Shown: one piece after another, positions 1 to 11,261 of the stretch | How the letters are laid out: every line of letters begins with the position of its first letter | Numbering within the stretch: the first letter of the stretch is position 1 | Source of the DNA: Lentinus brumalis | Taxonomy: Eukaryota > Basidiomycota > Agaricomycetes > Polyporales > Polyporaceae | Assembly: GCA_001792895.1 (NCBI GenBank) | Contig: MARA01000004.1 | Coordinates: forward strand, 372,001-436,000 | Direction of reading: 5' to 3' | Length of the DNA: 64,000 bases | The notes under the pieces: generated by a model | Told to the model about the DNA's origin: nothing | What the model saw: the letters and a program-made list of their open reading frames with translations, nothing else | Database searches by the model: none | Made by a program: the position numbers and the translations under genes

Positions 1-1100
1 TCGACGCCTGCTAGCGACTCGCAAGTCGTGCCAGTGTCTTGTCTGTAGTCAATGTACCTAACAGTACTGCCAGTGCAGTACATATGCTGGTACGGCCTCC
101 GAGCAACCGGACCCCGAGACGCACGGGGTACCAAAGTTCGTCGCTGCACTCAGTACTGCGCTGTAGCGCGCTGTTGCCGGACAGAAGACGTCCGGCGTCC
201 AAACAGTCAAACCGTCAGGTTACGATTTTGCTTGATCGCATCATGGTTTGTCTGCGCCGTCGCCGCCGTGAGTGTGTGGGGACGTCTTTACGACAATTCA
301 TGACATAACGAACCTCCGTGGTCGGGGGAAAGCTGCTGCCCGCAGGGACGGCCGTCCGCGGGTCAACGCCTCCAGCGCAGTCCGGGGGTCGCGTGGTTTG
401 AGATTGAGGCGAACATCCTCCGAGATGCATGTTGCGAAGCTAAGCACTGATACTGCCCGTTTCTGCGATTCTGTCCCCACCGTCGCCAGTGCAGGACGAG
501 CCTGGGGGATCTCATCTGCATGCTATGGCGCGAACAGCTGTCAACACAGCGTCGATAATCATTGCCACAAGCTCGCGGTTCGATAACTGACCATCCATTT
601 TCGAACGAGGCGGCGCACATCGTTGCGGTGCCCGAGTGCCTGGCCGAGCTGCTGTCACGCCTAGTTCCCGTGGATTCCCGTCATCAAATTGATCTTCAAA
701 AGATATGTATGGTGGACGCGATACGTAGAAACGCGTTTGGGAAAATCAACGGCCGACCGCCGCCGACGAGGAACTGGAGGTTCTCTTGTGGGCGCGGTGA
801 GAGTGTGGCGAGGCGGCCATCGCGGGAGGCTGGCGACGAGGGCATGAACTAGTTCATGTAACAGAAGAAGACTGGGGCGATGTGTTGCTTCTGACCGGGC
901 GTATGTTTTACTGGCGGACGGAGTGGAAAGAGCCGGCGGGCGAAATGAACGCGGCAGGGAACGCTCCTCGCCACTCGTATTTGCAAAGCGGAGGCGCCCG
1001 AGATAGAAGCCCGAGCAAGGTTCGCATCTTGGCCTGGTCTGACACTGACAGACACCGGCTGCCCAACACAGGCGCTGCGAGCCATGCTCCGCTCTCCGTT
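1..1100. other. intergenic, no gene recognised
   Basis: Reading frames here are short on both strands, start mostly at non-ATG codons and resemble no family I know. The stretch serves as the upstream region of the transporter gene that starts at 1243. I see no tRNA and no obvious repeat. Confidence 0.5.
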
Positions 1101-1103
1101 GTA

Positions 1104-1112
1104 CATATATAT
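1104..1112 (+). promoter_or_regulatory. TATA-like box of the MFS transporter gene
   Basis: An AT-rich ATATATATC core stands out in GC-rich surroundings about 130 bp before the ATG at 1243. It is followed by a pyrimidine-rich stretch, as is usual near fungal transcription starts. Position and composition are seen; function is inferred. Confidence 0.4.
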
Positions 1113-1242
1113 CTACACTCTTCGACAGCGCTGCCTTCCCCGAAGCCCCGTCCCGTCTTCGCTCTCCTCCTCCCCGCTACAGGCGCACGCCCCCTCATCC
1201 GGCTCTGCTTGACTTGACTGACAAGCGTCCCCGCGACTAGCC

Positions 1243-3679
1243 ATGGAGCCAGAGTCAAGCAGCTCGATCGAGAAGCGCAGCATCGCCGACGACATGGCCA
1301 AGCCGCACGTCGCCACGCAGGATGTCGATGTCGCAGCGGGGCTGACAGCGGGCAAGGAGGTGCACTTCACCCCGGAGGAGGCCGCGCGCGTCCGGTACGT
1401 CTGCATATACCTTCGACGATCGTCCGTGACCGAACGTCGTGCAGGAGGAAGATTGACTGGCATCTGATGCCCCTCATGTGCAGTGAGTGTCCCATCCATC
1501 TGTCCAGCCTCCTCGAGCTCAGGCTCACCCATTCACTGCAGTTCTTTACATGTTCGTACCTCTTCGAAGGCGATCGCCATGACGCACCTTCTGAACTCTA
1601 TGCGCGATGCAATTGCAGGATGCAGTTCGCCGACAAGACCACCCTCGGCCAGTCCGCCGTCCTGGGCCTTCTGTGAGTTTCATTATGCCAGTGCTTCCGT
1701 GACGGAACTCTAATCTAATCTGCCCCCCCTCGAAGAAACGGTCCCAAGCACTACATCGACCAGGCACAGTTCAACTGGCTGAGCACCATCTTCTATCTCT
1801 TCTTCCTCGGCTTTGAATGGCCACAAAATCTCGCCCTCCAGTACCTTCCCGTCGGGAAGTGGATGAGGTCGGTGCATCGCGCGCACGCTTGCCCTTGGAC
1901 TCCCCGAAGCTCATCTATGTCCGTGTAGCTTCAACATCTTCGTGTGGTCCGTCGCGCTCCTGTCCCACACTGCGGCGCGGAACTTTGGCGAGTTCTTCGC
2001 GTGCCGCGCCTTCCTCGGCATTTGCGAGGGAGCGATTACGCCCGGGTTCATGATCGTCACGTCCATGTTCTACACGCGCCAGGAGCAGACTCAGCGCGTC
2101 GGGTACTGGTGTACGCTCCTCGTTCGCTTCCGTTCCTGCTCGCAGCTGACTTCGGCCGCAGTCCTCATGAACGGCGCTGCCATCATCTTCCTGGGACTGG
2201 TCGCCTACGGTACCCTCCACATCCACAACGATGTCTTGCAAGCCTGGCAATGGTGAGTCCGCTCCCTCACTGTGGCGCACAACGCATGTACGAGCTGAAA
2301 CGCGCAGGCTCATGATCATCACCGGAGTCATCACCTTCGTCGTGTCCATTCTGTTCTGGTACGCCGCTTCCCTGCTTCGCGTACCCCTTGTTGACGGGCA
2401 CTCATCCTCCGCCCGCAGGTTCTTTTTCCCGGACTCGCCCGCCACGGCCTGGTTCCTCACGCCCGAGGAGCGGGTCATCGCCGTCGAGCGCATCAAGGTC
2501 AACCAGGCGGGTGTCGAGAACAAACATTTCAAGACGGAGCAGTAGGTCGCGCCCGATGCCCGTCGGTGCACAGGCCGCTGACCACACCGCGCGCTGCAGG
2601 TTCGTCGAGTGCCTGAAGGACCCGAAGACGTGGCTGTTCTTCTTCTTCGCTGCCATCTCGTGAGCTCTTCTCCTGTCATCCTACCACGGGCATTCCCAGA
2701 CTCATCGCCTTCGCCTTCGCGTTCTGCCAGGAACGTCACGAACTCGGTATGCTTTATTTTGCGCGTGTTCCGTGGCGTTGCCGAGCTGACCGGCGGATGC
2801 AGCTCAGCAACCAGCGCCAAATCATCGTCGCTGGATTTGGGTTCACGTCGCTGCAGACGACGCTGCTCGGCTGCGTGGATGGCGCCGTCGAAAGTGTGTC
2901 CTCCTGTCCGCTTTGGGCTGTCACGGCAGTGCTGACAGGGATCGCGCAGTCATCGTCATCTTCTGCACCGTGACCTCCGCGACGTACTGGAAGAACGGGC
3001 GCGCGTACTCGGGCTTCCTCGCCTACTGCGTCGCCATCCTGGGCTCCATCCTCGTCAACACCCTCCCCTCGGACAACCGCGTCGGCCTGCTGTTCTCGTA
3101 CTGGGTATCGAGTGAGTCTTCGTGCACGCCGTGGCTGCGTCCAGCTCACTGACGCGTGACAACGTCAAGTCACGTCAATCGCGCCGTTCGTCGTCATGCT
3201 CGCATGGGTGGGGTCGACAACCGCAGGACACACTAAACGTACGTCCGCCCTCCCGCCACTTCCATGCATGCTCGCTCAGCCCCTCTGACAGGCCTCACGA
3301 CAAACGCCATCGTCATGATCGGATACGCCGTGGGCAACGCCGCCGGGCCGCAGTACTGGGAGAAGAAGTACCAGCCGCGGAACCACGTCCCGTGGCTCAT
3401 CCTCTCCATCTGCTGGGCCGTGTCCGCGCTCATCATGCTCGCGACGCGGTTCTACCTTGCGTGGGAGAACGCGCGGCGCGACAAGGAGGCGCATGATGCC
3501 TCGTTCGACGATGTGTATATCACCGAGAAGCAGACGGATGGCACTGTCGTTGAGAAGAAGGTCGACAAGGTATGCGCTCTTATGTCACAGTGCGCGGGCT
3601 TGGACTCACCGCATATGCTATGCAGGCGTTCTTGGACCTCACCGACATCCAGAACCGCGATTTCCGATACGTACTGTGA
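1243..3679 (+). CDS. MFS transporter, allantoate permease (Dal5)-like anion:cation symporter
   Basis: This is a plasma-membrane major facilitator of the fungal ACS family, whose members import small organic anions such as allantoate, ureidosuccinate, nicotinate or vitamins; the substrate here cannot be told. The gene is split by many short introns. After a hydrophilic N-terminus of about 50 residues, the spliced product reads RRKIDWHLMPLMC, then the family signature ADKTTLGQSAVLGL after TM1, then NWLSTIFYLFFLGFEWPQN, RAFLGICEGAITPG (TM4) and FYTRQEQTQRVGYW. The central loop has FFPDSPATAWFLTPEER and the second half has GNAAGPQYW and TM12, ending in a charged tail (RDKEAHDASFDDVY) and a TGA at 3677-3679. 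The start at 1243 opens the reading frame directly upstream of the conserved RKIDWH block. One small exon (about 1544-1555) had to be inferred from frame. The gene is convergent with the F-box gene that follows. Confidence 0.85.
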
Positions 3680-3926
3680 TGCCCTCTTGCGTGCTGCTTG
3701 CTGTACCATGACCCACGAATTGACCGAGAGGAAGACTGATGCCGCTCCCATACATACATAGTACGTCCGATGTCTAGACTGACGATCACCGCACGCCGCA
3801 CGACCTTGCTCTCCCGCTCTGCACTCTAGCATCCTGCCTGCCTGTCCACGAGCACTGCGCAACCCATCTTACCCTTAATATTATTGTATTGTATTCTTGG
3901 AACCTCTCGACTGACTGACTGCACGC
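3680..3926. other. convergent intergenic, 3' ends
   Basis: About 250 bp separate the stop codons of two converging genes. It contains an AT-rich stretch near 3875-3895 that could serve polyadenylation. No gene is seen. Confidence 0.4.
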
Positions 3927-5065
3927 TCACCAAGGGTACTCGTCGTCTGCACTTCCATCCGAGTCCCGGTCGCACGCCGATTCTGCAGCGGGATCCTCCC
4001 AGTCCCCGAACCTGCCCCAACACCCATGCCCGCCTTCCACGCGGTCCTGCCACTGCTCCCGCATCCGCTGCACGACCCGGCGCCGCAAGTCCCCGTCTCC
4101 ATCCCTGCGCGGAAAGTGGTACTCCAGCGCCATATTCGGGCGCACCTCGCGCCACAAATACACCTCGGCATCCAAGTCGAAATCCTCCGCGACATGGCCC
4201 TCCTCGACGCACAGGTAGCGCAGCGCCGGGAGCCCGCCGCCCGCCAGCACCTCCTTCAGGCCCGGCAGGAACAGGTCCTCGGGGTCGCGCACGCACGACA
4301 TGCGCAGGTGCGTGAGGCCGGGCGCGCGCACGGCCCAGTCGTCAAAGTGCACGCCGGCGAGCTTGAAGGGGACGACGTGGTGCAGGCGCGCGAGCGCGGG
4401 GTAGAGCACCACACCGTCCGAGCCGCGTGCGTGCAGGAGGGGCGGGTCCCCACCGAGGAGCGTGAGCTCGCGCAGCGCGGGGAAGGGCCGCTCGAGGATG
4501 GGCGTGCCCGGGGTCCATTGCGCGTGCACGAGCGAGAGGGTGTGCAGGTCGTCTGCGAGCGCGCTGAGGAGCGCGGCGGCGGCGCGGGTGTAGTGGGCGT
4601 CGAGCCCGGGCTGCATGCTGCGCCAGTGCGGGAGCGTCTCGCCGGTGGTCGTGTACTGCGCGTCGTCCGCGTCTGGGTCGCGGGAGAGGGAGGATGACTG
4701 GCGGGCGGCGGTTTGTCTGTGCGGGGGTCGCACCAGGTTATCGAGAGGTGGCGCACTTTGAGTTTGGGTGCGACTGGCCCGGGCGGCGGCGGGGTCCCGG
4801 ACTCCTCGGGGTGAGAATCACTGCAGAGAGGGGCAGGTCCGAGTCCCGCACTGGCCGAGGCGGCGCGCGTGCGCTCGAGGAGGAAGGTGGTGAGGAAGCT
4901 GTCGATCTTCGCCGGGCGGCCGTGCAGCGAGACGGCGTGGAAGCGGGCGTGGCGGGAGACCTCGTGGAAGGTCCTGGAGACTTGGGCGAGGGCCGCCCCG
5001 GTTTGCCCGTCTGTGCTCGCCATGTAGCAGATTGGCTCGAGGAGCTCTACGGGAAGATGGTCCAT
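3927..5065 (-). CDS. F-box-like / leucine-rich protein, apparently frameshifted
   Basis: F-box proteins recruit substrates to SCF ubiquitin ligases; fungal genomes of this type hold many. Starting at the ATG at 5063-5065 the product begins MDHLPVELLEPICYMAS and continues with QVSRTFHEVSRHARFHAV, a convincing F-box-like start. This frame runs to about TWCDPRTDK near 4715. The rest of the protein lies in a different frame from about 4725 down to the stop at 3927-3929, with leucine-rich segments such as FPALRELTLLGGDPPLL, LTHLRMSCVRDPEDLFLPG and LPALRYLCVEEG and an acidic end (DSDGSADDEYPW). I find no plausible GT-AG intron between the two frames; the only GT...AG span is about 26 bp, too short. 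Either the gene is inactivated or the assembly has a one-base error. An upstream in-frame ATG at 5162-5164 is possible but adds low-quality sequence. Confidence 0.6.
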
Positions 5066-5264
5066 CGTTCCGATTCCAGCTGTCGACCTGCCGGTGGTGG
5101 GTAAGGGGAGACGGTCTGTCCGGCTGGTAGGATACACTGTTTCATACTTATGCAGCACGGACATCGATGGCTCTTTGGACGTCTCATTCTTCGGTGAACG
5201 GTCATTGTAGGTGCGCCGGTTCTCCCTCGTGAAGTAAAGACATAGGCCTAGGTTGACTGTTCAG
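5066..5264. other. intergenic between the F-box gene and the reductase relic
   Basis: No gene is recognised. It holds the upstream region of the minus-strand F-box gene. Confidence 0.35.
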
Positions 5265-5600
5265 GCTATGGGCTGTTGTCCGGGCGCTGTGCCGTCCGCT
5301 GGGGTGGGCCTTCGTCTACGGCGGAAGCTTTCAGTAGTGTCTCATTCAAGGGTCCTGTACGACGCGGACTCACCATGGCCAATTCACTGCAACTTCCGTC
5401 GGGCAGTTCGCTTGCCAGCTGCCAGGTTTCTCCGTTATGAATTCGACATCACCGTTTCCCCCGCGCAACTTGCAATTCGTCAAGTCGCTCGGCGCAAACG
5501 TGGTGGTCTCGAGGATCAACGCGGCCACAGGAGACTCCATCTCTGAAATTCTTCGACACCATCACCCGAGCTTCCAATGAGATCTCGCCATCTGGTGGAG
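5265..5600 (+). pseudogene. decayed relic of an enoyl-reductase-like gene
   Basis: The stretch matches the middle of the reductase genes further along. GGCTGTTGTCCGGGCGCT corresponds to the exon part encoding WTAVQAL; it is followed after a deletion by the part encoding FVYGGS. From about 5385 the relic reads SVGQFACQLPGFSV, then PRNLQFVKSLGANVVV, then NAATGDSIS. This parallels SAVGQFAIQLLRLSGY, PRNFDLVKSLGADAVF and KAATGDSIT of the intact gene at 6448. The first part of the gene (substrate domain) and the C-terminal part are missing, and stops and frame changes interrupt it. It is on the same strand as, and just upstream of, the intact plus-strand paralogue, so it is probably the remains of an earlier tandem duplicate. 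Confidence 0.75.
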
Positions 5601-6370
5601 GAGTGACAAGGGAGTGCGAGGGAGATGATTCGCCATTGCCATCTATTCAAAAGGAATATTGCTTCTGGACTTGATTCTTGTTTGTCTCTCCTAGGCAGAC
5701 ATTGAGGGGCCTATTGACGTGCGGAAAGGACGGCTTTATCTGTGGTCGGCGTGCGATGTCATGACGAGACTCGACACAAATCCTTCTCACTATCTGGGAC
5801 ACATGAGAAGTCAGTTGTGTGAGATCAAGAGGAGTTTATCGAACCACTTGGGAGCTCGTTCACAATGCCTTGAAGTCGATACGGCCAATGCATTGATCAA
5901 GTAAGTTATCGCGCAGCCGTTTCCCCGGTGGTTCACTCATGACATCATGACCTCGGGAGAAGGAACCGCCGGCGCCTCTACAACAGCTCCCAAGTAAGTA
6001 CTGGCAAGTTCTCGTGCGCACGTACTCTTGAAGCACTTACCCGCTGGTCCCCCAGCCACTCCCGCAGCATACGCGGATTCAACCTCAAAGTCAATGCATA
6101 CATGTGGGTGAGGTTGGGTGAGGCGGTTCGCCTGAGCGCATATGCCATATTGTTTGAGGAAGGTGCGCAGGGCAGCCAAACTTATGATAATCTCTTGGCG
6201 CCGATATATGACAGAGCAGAATTGGCTGACCAAGCGGATGAGAAAGCTATAGTGCTGCATTCCAGCGCATTCCGAGGCTGTTCCATGACAACCTCGTGGT
6301 TGGAGAAGGTGCGAACACTGCAGGCGGCGGGCGGGGTGTGTGAGGTCTCCGGGCGGGGCCCGCAAGGACC
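5601..6370. other. intergenic, no gene recognised
   Basis: Short unconserved reading frames only. The last part forms the promoter of the reductase gene at 6448. I do not recognise further reductase remains here. Confidence 0.45.
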
Positions 6371-6377
6371 CCGGTCA

Positions 6378-6386
6378 TATATAAAA
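6378..6386 (+). promoter_or_regulatory. TATA box of the first reductase gene
   Basis: TATATAAAA lies about 60 bp upstream of the ATG at 6448 and is followed by a CA-rich leader (CCACACACACTTTGAC). This is a near-perfect TATA element, which in fungi often marks inducible genes. Confidence 0.7.
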
Positions 6387-6447
6387 CAGTAGTGTCGTCC
6401 GCGCCGCGCCACAACATACCCCACACACACTTTGACAAAAGCCCAAC

Positions 6448-7802
6448 ATGTCTTCCGTACCTGCAACCATGAAGGCAGTCGTCATTGAAGAGGTAGGTGT
6501 TTCTACTCTATTTGCGGCGGTTCGAATGCAGATCTGAAATGGCACTCCAAGGGACGCCGTATTTCGATCAAGGACCACCCGGTACCTCCAGTAGGAGATA
6601 ACGACGTCCTGGTCAAGACGGTCTCTGTCGCTCAGAACCCAACTGACTGGAAGCGTACGTGGACGTCCTGTTTTTTTGGGCGCGTGTAGCTGATAAGTAT
6701 CTGGCCTCAGACATCGATTTCGGCCTAGGGGTTCCAGGAACCATCCTTGGTTGCGACTACTCCGGCAACGTCGTGAAAGTCGGGAAGAACGTCACCAACC
6801 TCAAGGTCGGCGACCATGTCGCGGGATTCGTGCACGGCGCGGCGTTCCCGGATGAGGGTGCGTTCGCCGAGTACGTGAAGATCGCGGCCGACCTCGTTTG
6901 GCCTGTGCCGGAACACACACTCAGTCACGACCAGGCGGCCACCTTCGGTTGCGCGTAAGTGCGAGAGACGCAAGATCTGCCACATGGACACTGACGGCTG
7001 CTTAGGTTCTGGACTGCTGTCCAGGCGCTTTACCACCCAACTCGTCTCGGGCTGGCAGAGCCTCCAGCCAAGGCCTCCGGTAACGAGTGGATCTTCGTTT
7101 ACGGTGGAAGCTGTGAGTTGTTCTTGTACTAGTACTGTCAGGCTATGGGGCACACGCTGACGAATATGACGCGCTGCAGCTGCCGTCGGCCAGTTCGCCA
7201 TCCAGCTCCTCCGTCTCTCCGGCTACAAGATCGTCACGACCGCTTCTCCTCGCAACTTCGATCTCGTCAAGTCGCTCGGTGCCGATGCGGTCTTCGACTA
7301 CAGAGACCCGGAAGTTGTCAGCAAAATCAAGGCCGCAACTGGTGACTCCATCACCAAAGTGTTCGACGCCATCTCCGAGAAAGACTCTCAACGCATCTCT
7401 GCTGCGTCCGTCGCCCCATCCGGAGGCAAAGTTGTCCTCCTCCTCGGCCGCGTACCCGACGCGACCGACAGGAAGGACGTCGAATTCAATGGTGCGTGCC
7501 TCGGGGCTGGGTCGTCGCTGGTCGTGAGCTTAGGCTGATGTCTCCCATTGTCTGCAGAGACCCTTATCTACACGGCGCTCGGGCGTGGGTTCGCGTGGCC
7601 TTCGAAAGAGTACCCCGTGTCCGACGAGGACCGCGCGCACATGGTCCAGTTCCTCAAGAAGGTGCCTGGCCTCGTCAAGGATGGGTCTATCAAGCCTCTC
7701 CCGGTGAAGCTGTGGGAAGGCGGGCTCGGTGCGATTCCTGACGGCCTGCAGTACATGCGCGAGGGCAAGGTCAGCGCGGAGAAGATCGTGTACCGGGTGT
7801 GA
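6448..7802 (+). CDS. enoyl-reductase-like zinc-binding dehydrogenase family protein, paralogue 1
   Basis: A medium-chain reductase of the fungal enoyl-reductase-like group (ADH-N plus ADH_zinc_N domains), about 350 residues after splicing. Such enzymes use NADPH to reduce activated double bonds; some act in trans with polyketide synthases, others on quinones or toxic enals, so the substrate is open. Exon 1 encodes MSSVPATMKAVVIEE; later exons give HPVPPVGDNDVLVKT, GTILGCDYSGNVVKVGKNV, KVGDHVAGFVHGAAF and DEGAFAEYVK. The dinucleotide-binding segment is VYGGSSAVGQFAIQL, followed by ASPRNFDLVKSLGADAVFDY. The C-terminus is LQYMREGKVSAEKIVYRV before the TGA at 7800-7802. Zinc ligands of classical ADHs are not evident, as is usual in this group. 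The gene has a TATA box at 6378 and is the only plus-strand intact member of the array. Confidence 0.9.
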
Positions 7803-8169
7803 TCTGTGCGAGATATCATATATTTTGAGGGACGGGAAGCGTGCTCTTGGACACATCGCTACTCCTGGCTTGTACTACTAGACTGTACGATATCAATGTA
7901 GATTCTTGCTTCGATATTGTTCGTCGCAGCCACCGCGTACTCCTGTCGCAAGACCCATCTGTATACTTTTCTACTGATACATATCTCTCTTCGCTGTCCT
8001 CGTCCATGGCCAAAAACGCAGTGTGCTTTGAGTGCGCACTGATATGATCAGTAGGTGCATCTTGCAACCACTTATTACCTCGTGAAGTCTTACACGGAAA
8101 CTGGCATCACACATTTTGATTCGAAAATAGAGTCCATAGGCCCAAGAGACGATACACTGGACATATCGC
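7803..8169. other. convergent gap between reductase paralogues 1 and 2
   Basis: About 370 bp of 3' flanking DNA between two converging reductase genes. No gene or clear repeat is seen. Confidence 0.4.
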
Positions 8170-9530
8170 TTAGATGCGGTACACGATCTTCTCCGCGCTG
8201 ACCTTCCCCTCGCGCATGTACTGCAGACCTTCCGGAATCGCGTTAAGGCCGCCTTCCCAGAGTCTGACCTTCAGGGGTTTGATAGACCCTTCCTCGATGA
8301 ACTTCGGCATCTTCTTGAGGAACTGCACCATGTGCGCTCTGTCCTCGGGTGCGACCGGGTAGTCGGCACCAGGCCCGTAGTCAAACTCTCGCCCGAGAAC
8401 GGTGTAGAGGAGAGTGTCTGAATTCGAGGTCGTGTGAGTCCTGGCTGTCATCGAAAATATGAAGGGGGTGAGGGAAAGAATACGCACGCTGCAACTTCAC
8501 ATCCTTCCTGCTAGTCGCCTCCGGTTGGGGCTTGAGGAGCACGATGACCTTCCCACCCTGTGGGCCCAGGGACTCGGCGGAAATGCGCTGAGAGTCGCCC
8601 TCCGAGATGGTGTCCAGTACGTGTTTGACCGCGTCTCCGGTCGCCTGCTTGATCTTGGAAACAACCTCGGGGTCCTTGTAATCGAAAACTGCGTCCGCGC
8701 CCAGAGACTTGACGAGCTCATGGTTGCGTGGTGATGCCGTAGAGACCACCTTGTACCCAGCCAGACGGGCGAGCTGGACAGCGCATTGTCCGACGGAGGC
8801 TGGCAAATCATACGGTCAATGGACGATCGCAAAGACCCCCGACACGTTCACGTACAACTTCCGCCGTAGATGAGCACCCACTCGCTGTTCTTCGCCTTCT
8901 CGGGAGGTTCGACGAGCCCAAGGCGTGTGGGGTGGAACAAAGCTTGTACGGCCGTCCAGAATCTGGCGTGCGCGGATCAGTCTATCGGCTGCAGCCCGTG
9001 TATAAAAACATCGATACATACGCGCAGTTGAGCGTGGCAGCCTCTTCGTGCTTGAGGGAGTCAGGGATGGGCCAAACGAGCTCAGCGGGTGTCCTCAGAT
9101 ACTCCGCGAACGCACCCTCGTCGGGCCATGCGCCCCCGTGTACGAATCCCGAGACGCGGTCGCCGACCTTGCGGCTCGTCACGTTCTTGCCGACCTTTAC
9201 TACGATTCCGGAGAAGTCGCATCCGAGGACGCTGCCCCGCCTGCCGATGTGCACCCAGTCAACGTCTGTAGAGTAGTGTCAGAATGAGCAGTGCGTCAGA
9301 GGGCACAGCTTGGCAACATACGCTTGAAATCGGTTGGGTTCTGGGAGACTGCGACGGTCTTGACGAGGATCTCGTCGTCTGCAATCGAGGGAACGGGGTG
9401 GTCCTTGACCTCGACGCGACGCGGGTCCTATGGTCATCGCGTCAAGTTCACGATCTCGAGATGGCGTGTGACAGACACTTACGTCCTCAATGACGAGGGC
9501 CTTCATAGTAGATGGGATGACTGGACTCAT
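8170..9530 (-). CDS. enoyl-reductase-like protein, paralogue 2
   Basis: Same fold and exon plan as the plus-strand copy, in opposite orientation. The start ATG at 9528-9530 gives MSPVIPSTMKALVIED, spliced to an exon with VEVKDHPVPSIADDEILVKT and VSQNPTDFK. Then follow GSVLGCDFSGIVVKVGKNV, KVGDRVSGFVHGGAWPDEG, the exon with FVPP-type linker WVLIYGGS joined to ASVGQCAVQLARLAGY, and ASPRNHELVKSLGADAVFDY. The C-terminus is GLQYMREGKVSAEKIVYRI with a TAA at 8170-8172. All splice sites needed are canonical and the frame is intact, so the gene looks functional. It is convergent with paralogue 1 and in tandem with paralogue 3. Its substrate is unknown. Confidence 0.88.
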
Positions 9531-9900
9531 GGTATACGGGCGTGTCGAGATTGCTGAAAGTTATAGTTATCGTTAGGAGGTTGCGCGGGGGCACTGCGTG
9601 TTCTGCTGGGATTTATAGTCTTCTTCCATTCTGAATGATGTGTAAGTATTTCGCCCGGCCTTTGAAGTCAGCTGAAGGGAGTGGATGGTTCTCGAATGAG
9701 CGCATTCTTGACCTATTAATGTTTGCTACCGTGGCCGTTGTGGCGCGGAAGCATGCGCGATTGAAACTCCGCGCCCATTCAGCCATAATAGACGGGTACT
9801 TTTATACTGTACTTACTTGCGAGATCAGTGTAAGTATCACTTTCTGTAGCTTTTACAAACATGTTCCACGACTACTACTTGCACGGCTCGCCTCGGAAAA
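9531..9900. other. spacer between reductase paralogues 2 and 3
   Basis: About 370 bp that must hold the promoter of paralogue 2 and the 3' end of paralogue 3. No further gene is seen. Confidence 0.4.
9611..9618 (-). promoter_or_regulatory. TATA-like box of reductase paralogue 2
   Basis: CTATAAAT on the minus strand, about 80 bp upstream of the ATG at 9530. The spacing resembles that of the other TATA boxes in the array. Confidence 0.5.
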
Positions 9901-11261
9901 CTACACTCGGTACACAATCTTCTCAGCGCTGACCTTTCCCTCGCGCATGTATTGCAAGCCGTCCTTGACCGCCTCAAGACCGCCCTCCCAAAGCTTGGTA
10001 GGGAGCGGCTTCACGGCTCCGTCGCGAACCAGTTGCGGCAGCTTCTTCAAGAATGCGACCATGTGCGCCCTATCCTGGGGCGCCGCGGGGAATTGTATTG
10101 GCCCCAGGCTGACCGGATATCCGTACACCGAGAACAGGAAGGTGCCTGCAGCCACACGAATAAACTGATCAGTACACAGGATGCGGCGAAAAAGGGACAT
10201 GAGAACGCACTGCTGAATGTGACCTCCTTCCTGTCGACCTCTGCGCTTTGCATGGGACTCAGGCCGACGACCTTTCCGCCCGACGGCCCGATCGCCTGCA
10301 CAGTGATCTTCCTGGTCTCGTCGTCTGCGATCATGTCCGCACCGTACTTTACAGAGTCGCCTGTGGCCTCCTTGATCTTCGACACGAGGTCTGGCTCCCG
10401 GTAGTCGATTGTCACGTCTGCCCCCAATGACTTGAGCAGCGCGTGATTGCGCGTCGAGGCGGTAGTGACGACCTTGTAGCCAGACAGATGAGCGAGCTGA
10501 ATAGCGCTGAGACCGCAGGCACCTGCTCTCTGGTGAGTGTCTATTCGAGCTGATCACGACTGCGTGGGCACTCACTGCTGCCGCCGTAGACGAGGACCCA
10601 CTCCGGCTTGGCGACCTTCTCTGGCGGCTCGACCAATCCCAGATGCTTCGGGTTGTACAAGGCCTGCACGGCAGTCCAGAAACTTGACATCGATTCGTCA
10701 GCGGCATGACCTGTACCAAGTAGAAACCGACATGTGGACGTACGCAACACCATACGCCGCTGCCTGTTCGTGGCTGAATGTGTCCGTGGGAACGATCCAG
10801 ACGAGTTCCGGATCAGCCTTGACGTATTCAGCATAGGCACCCTTGTCGGGGTATTCACAGCCATGCACTATGCCAGCGACATGGTCGCCGACCTTGGGCC
10901 CGTCCGTGACGTTCTTCCCGGTTTTGACGACAATGCCAGAGAAGTCGGAGCCGAGCACACTTCCCGGCTTGAAGAGCTTGTAGTCGATACCTGCAGTGCA
11001 ATTCAGATATGCAACATGACATATGACGGAAAGTGGTCGGACGTACACTTCCACTCTGCGGGGTTCTGGGAGATGGCGATGTTCTTCACTAGGATCTCAT
11101 CATCTGCTATCGTAGGTACCGGATGCTCCTTGACCGAAACTTGACCACTCTAGACAGGAAGGGGCATACTTTTAGTAACTCGTTGGCGGTAGCTGTATCA
11201 CGACAATGCACACCTCGTCGAAGACTATGGCCTTCATGGTCGTAGGGATTGCGGATGTCAT
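9901..11261 (-). CDS. enoyl-reductase-like protein, paralogue 3
   Basis: The third intact-looking family member, minus strand. The ATG at 11259-11261 gives MTSAIPTTMKAIVFDE. Further exons read VKEHPVPTIADDEILVKN, then after splicing CIDYKLFKPGSVLGSDF, GIVVKTGKNVTDGPKVGDHV, HGCEYPDKGAYAEYVKADPE and VPTDTFSHEQAAAYGVA. The cofactor exon reads WVLVYGGS followed by ACGLSAIQLAHLSGY, then STRNHALLKSLGADVTIDY. The C-terminus is LQYMREGKVSAEKIVYRV with a TAG at 9901-9903. The cofactor motif is ACGLSAIQL where relatives have AVGLCAIQL, so a small residue is replaced near the glycine-rich turn; whether this matters is unknown. N-terminus and length are closest to paralogue 5. Confidence 0.87.

Noticed and set aside
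4026..4697. Plus-strand open frame of 223 codons
   Set aside because: Antisense to the leucine-rich part of the F-box gene; no family resemblance.
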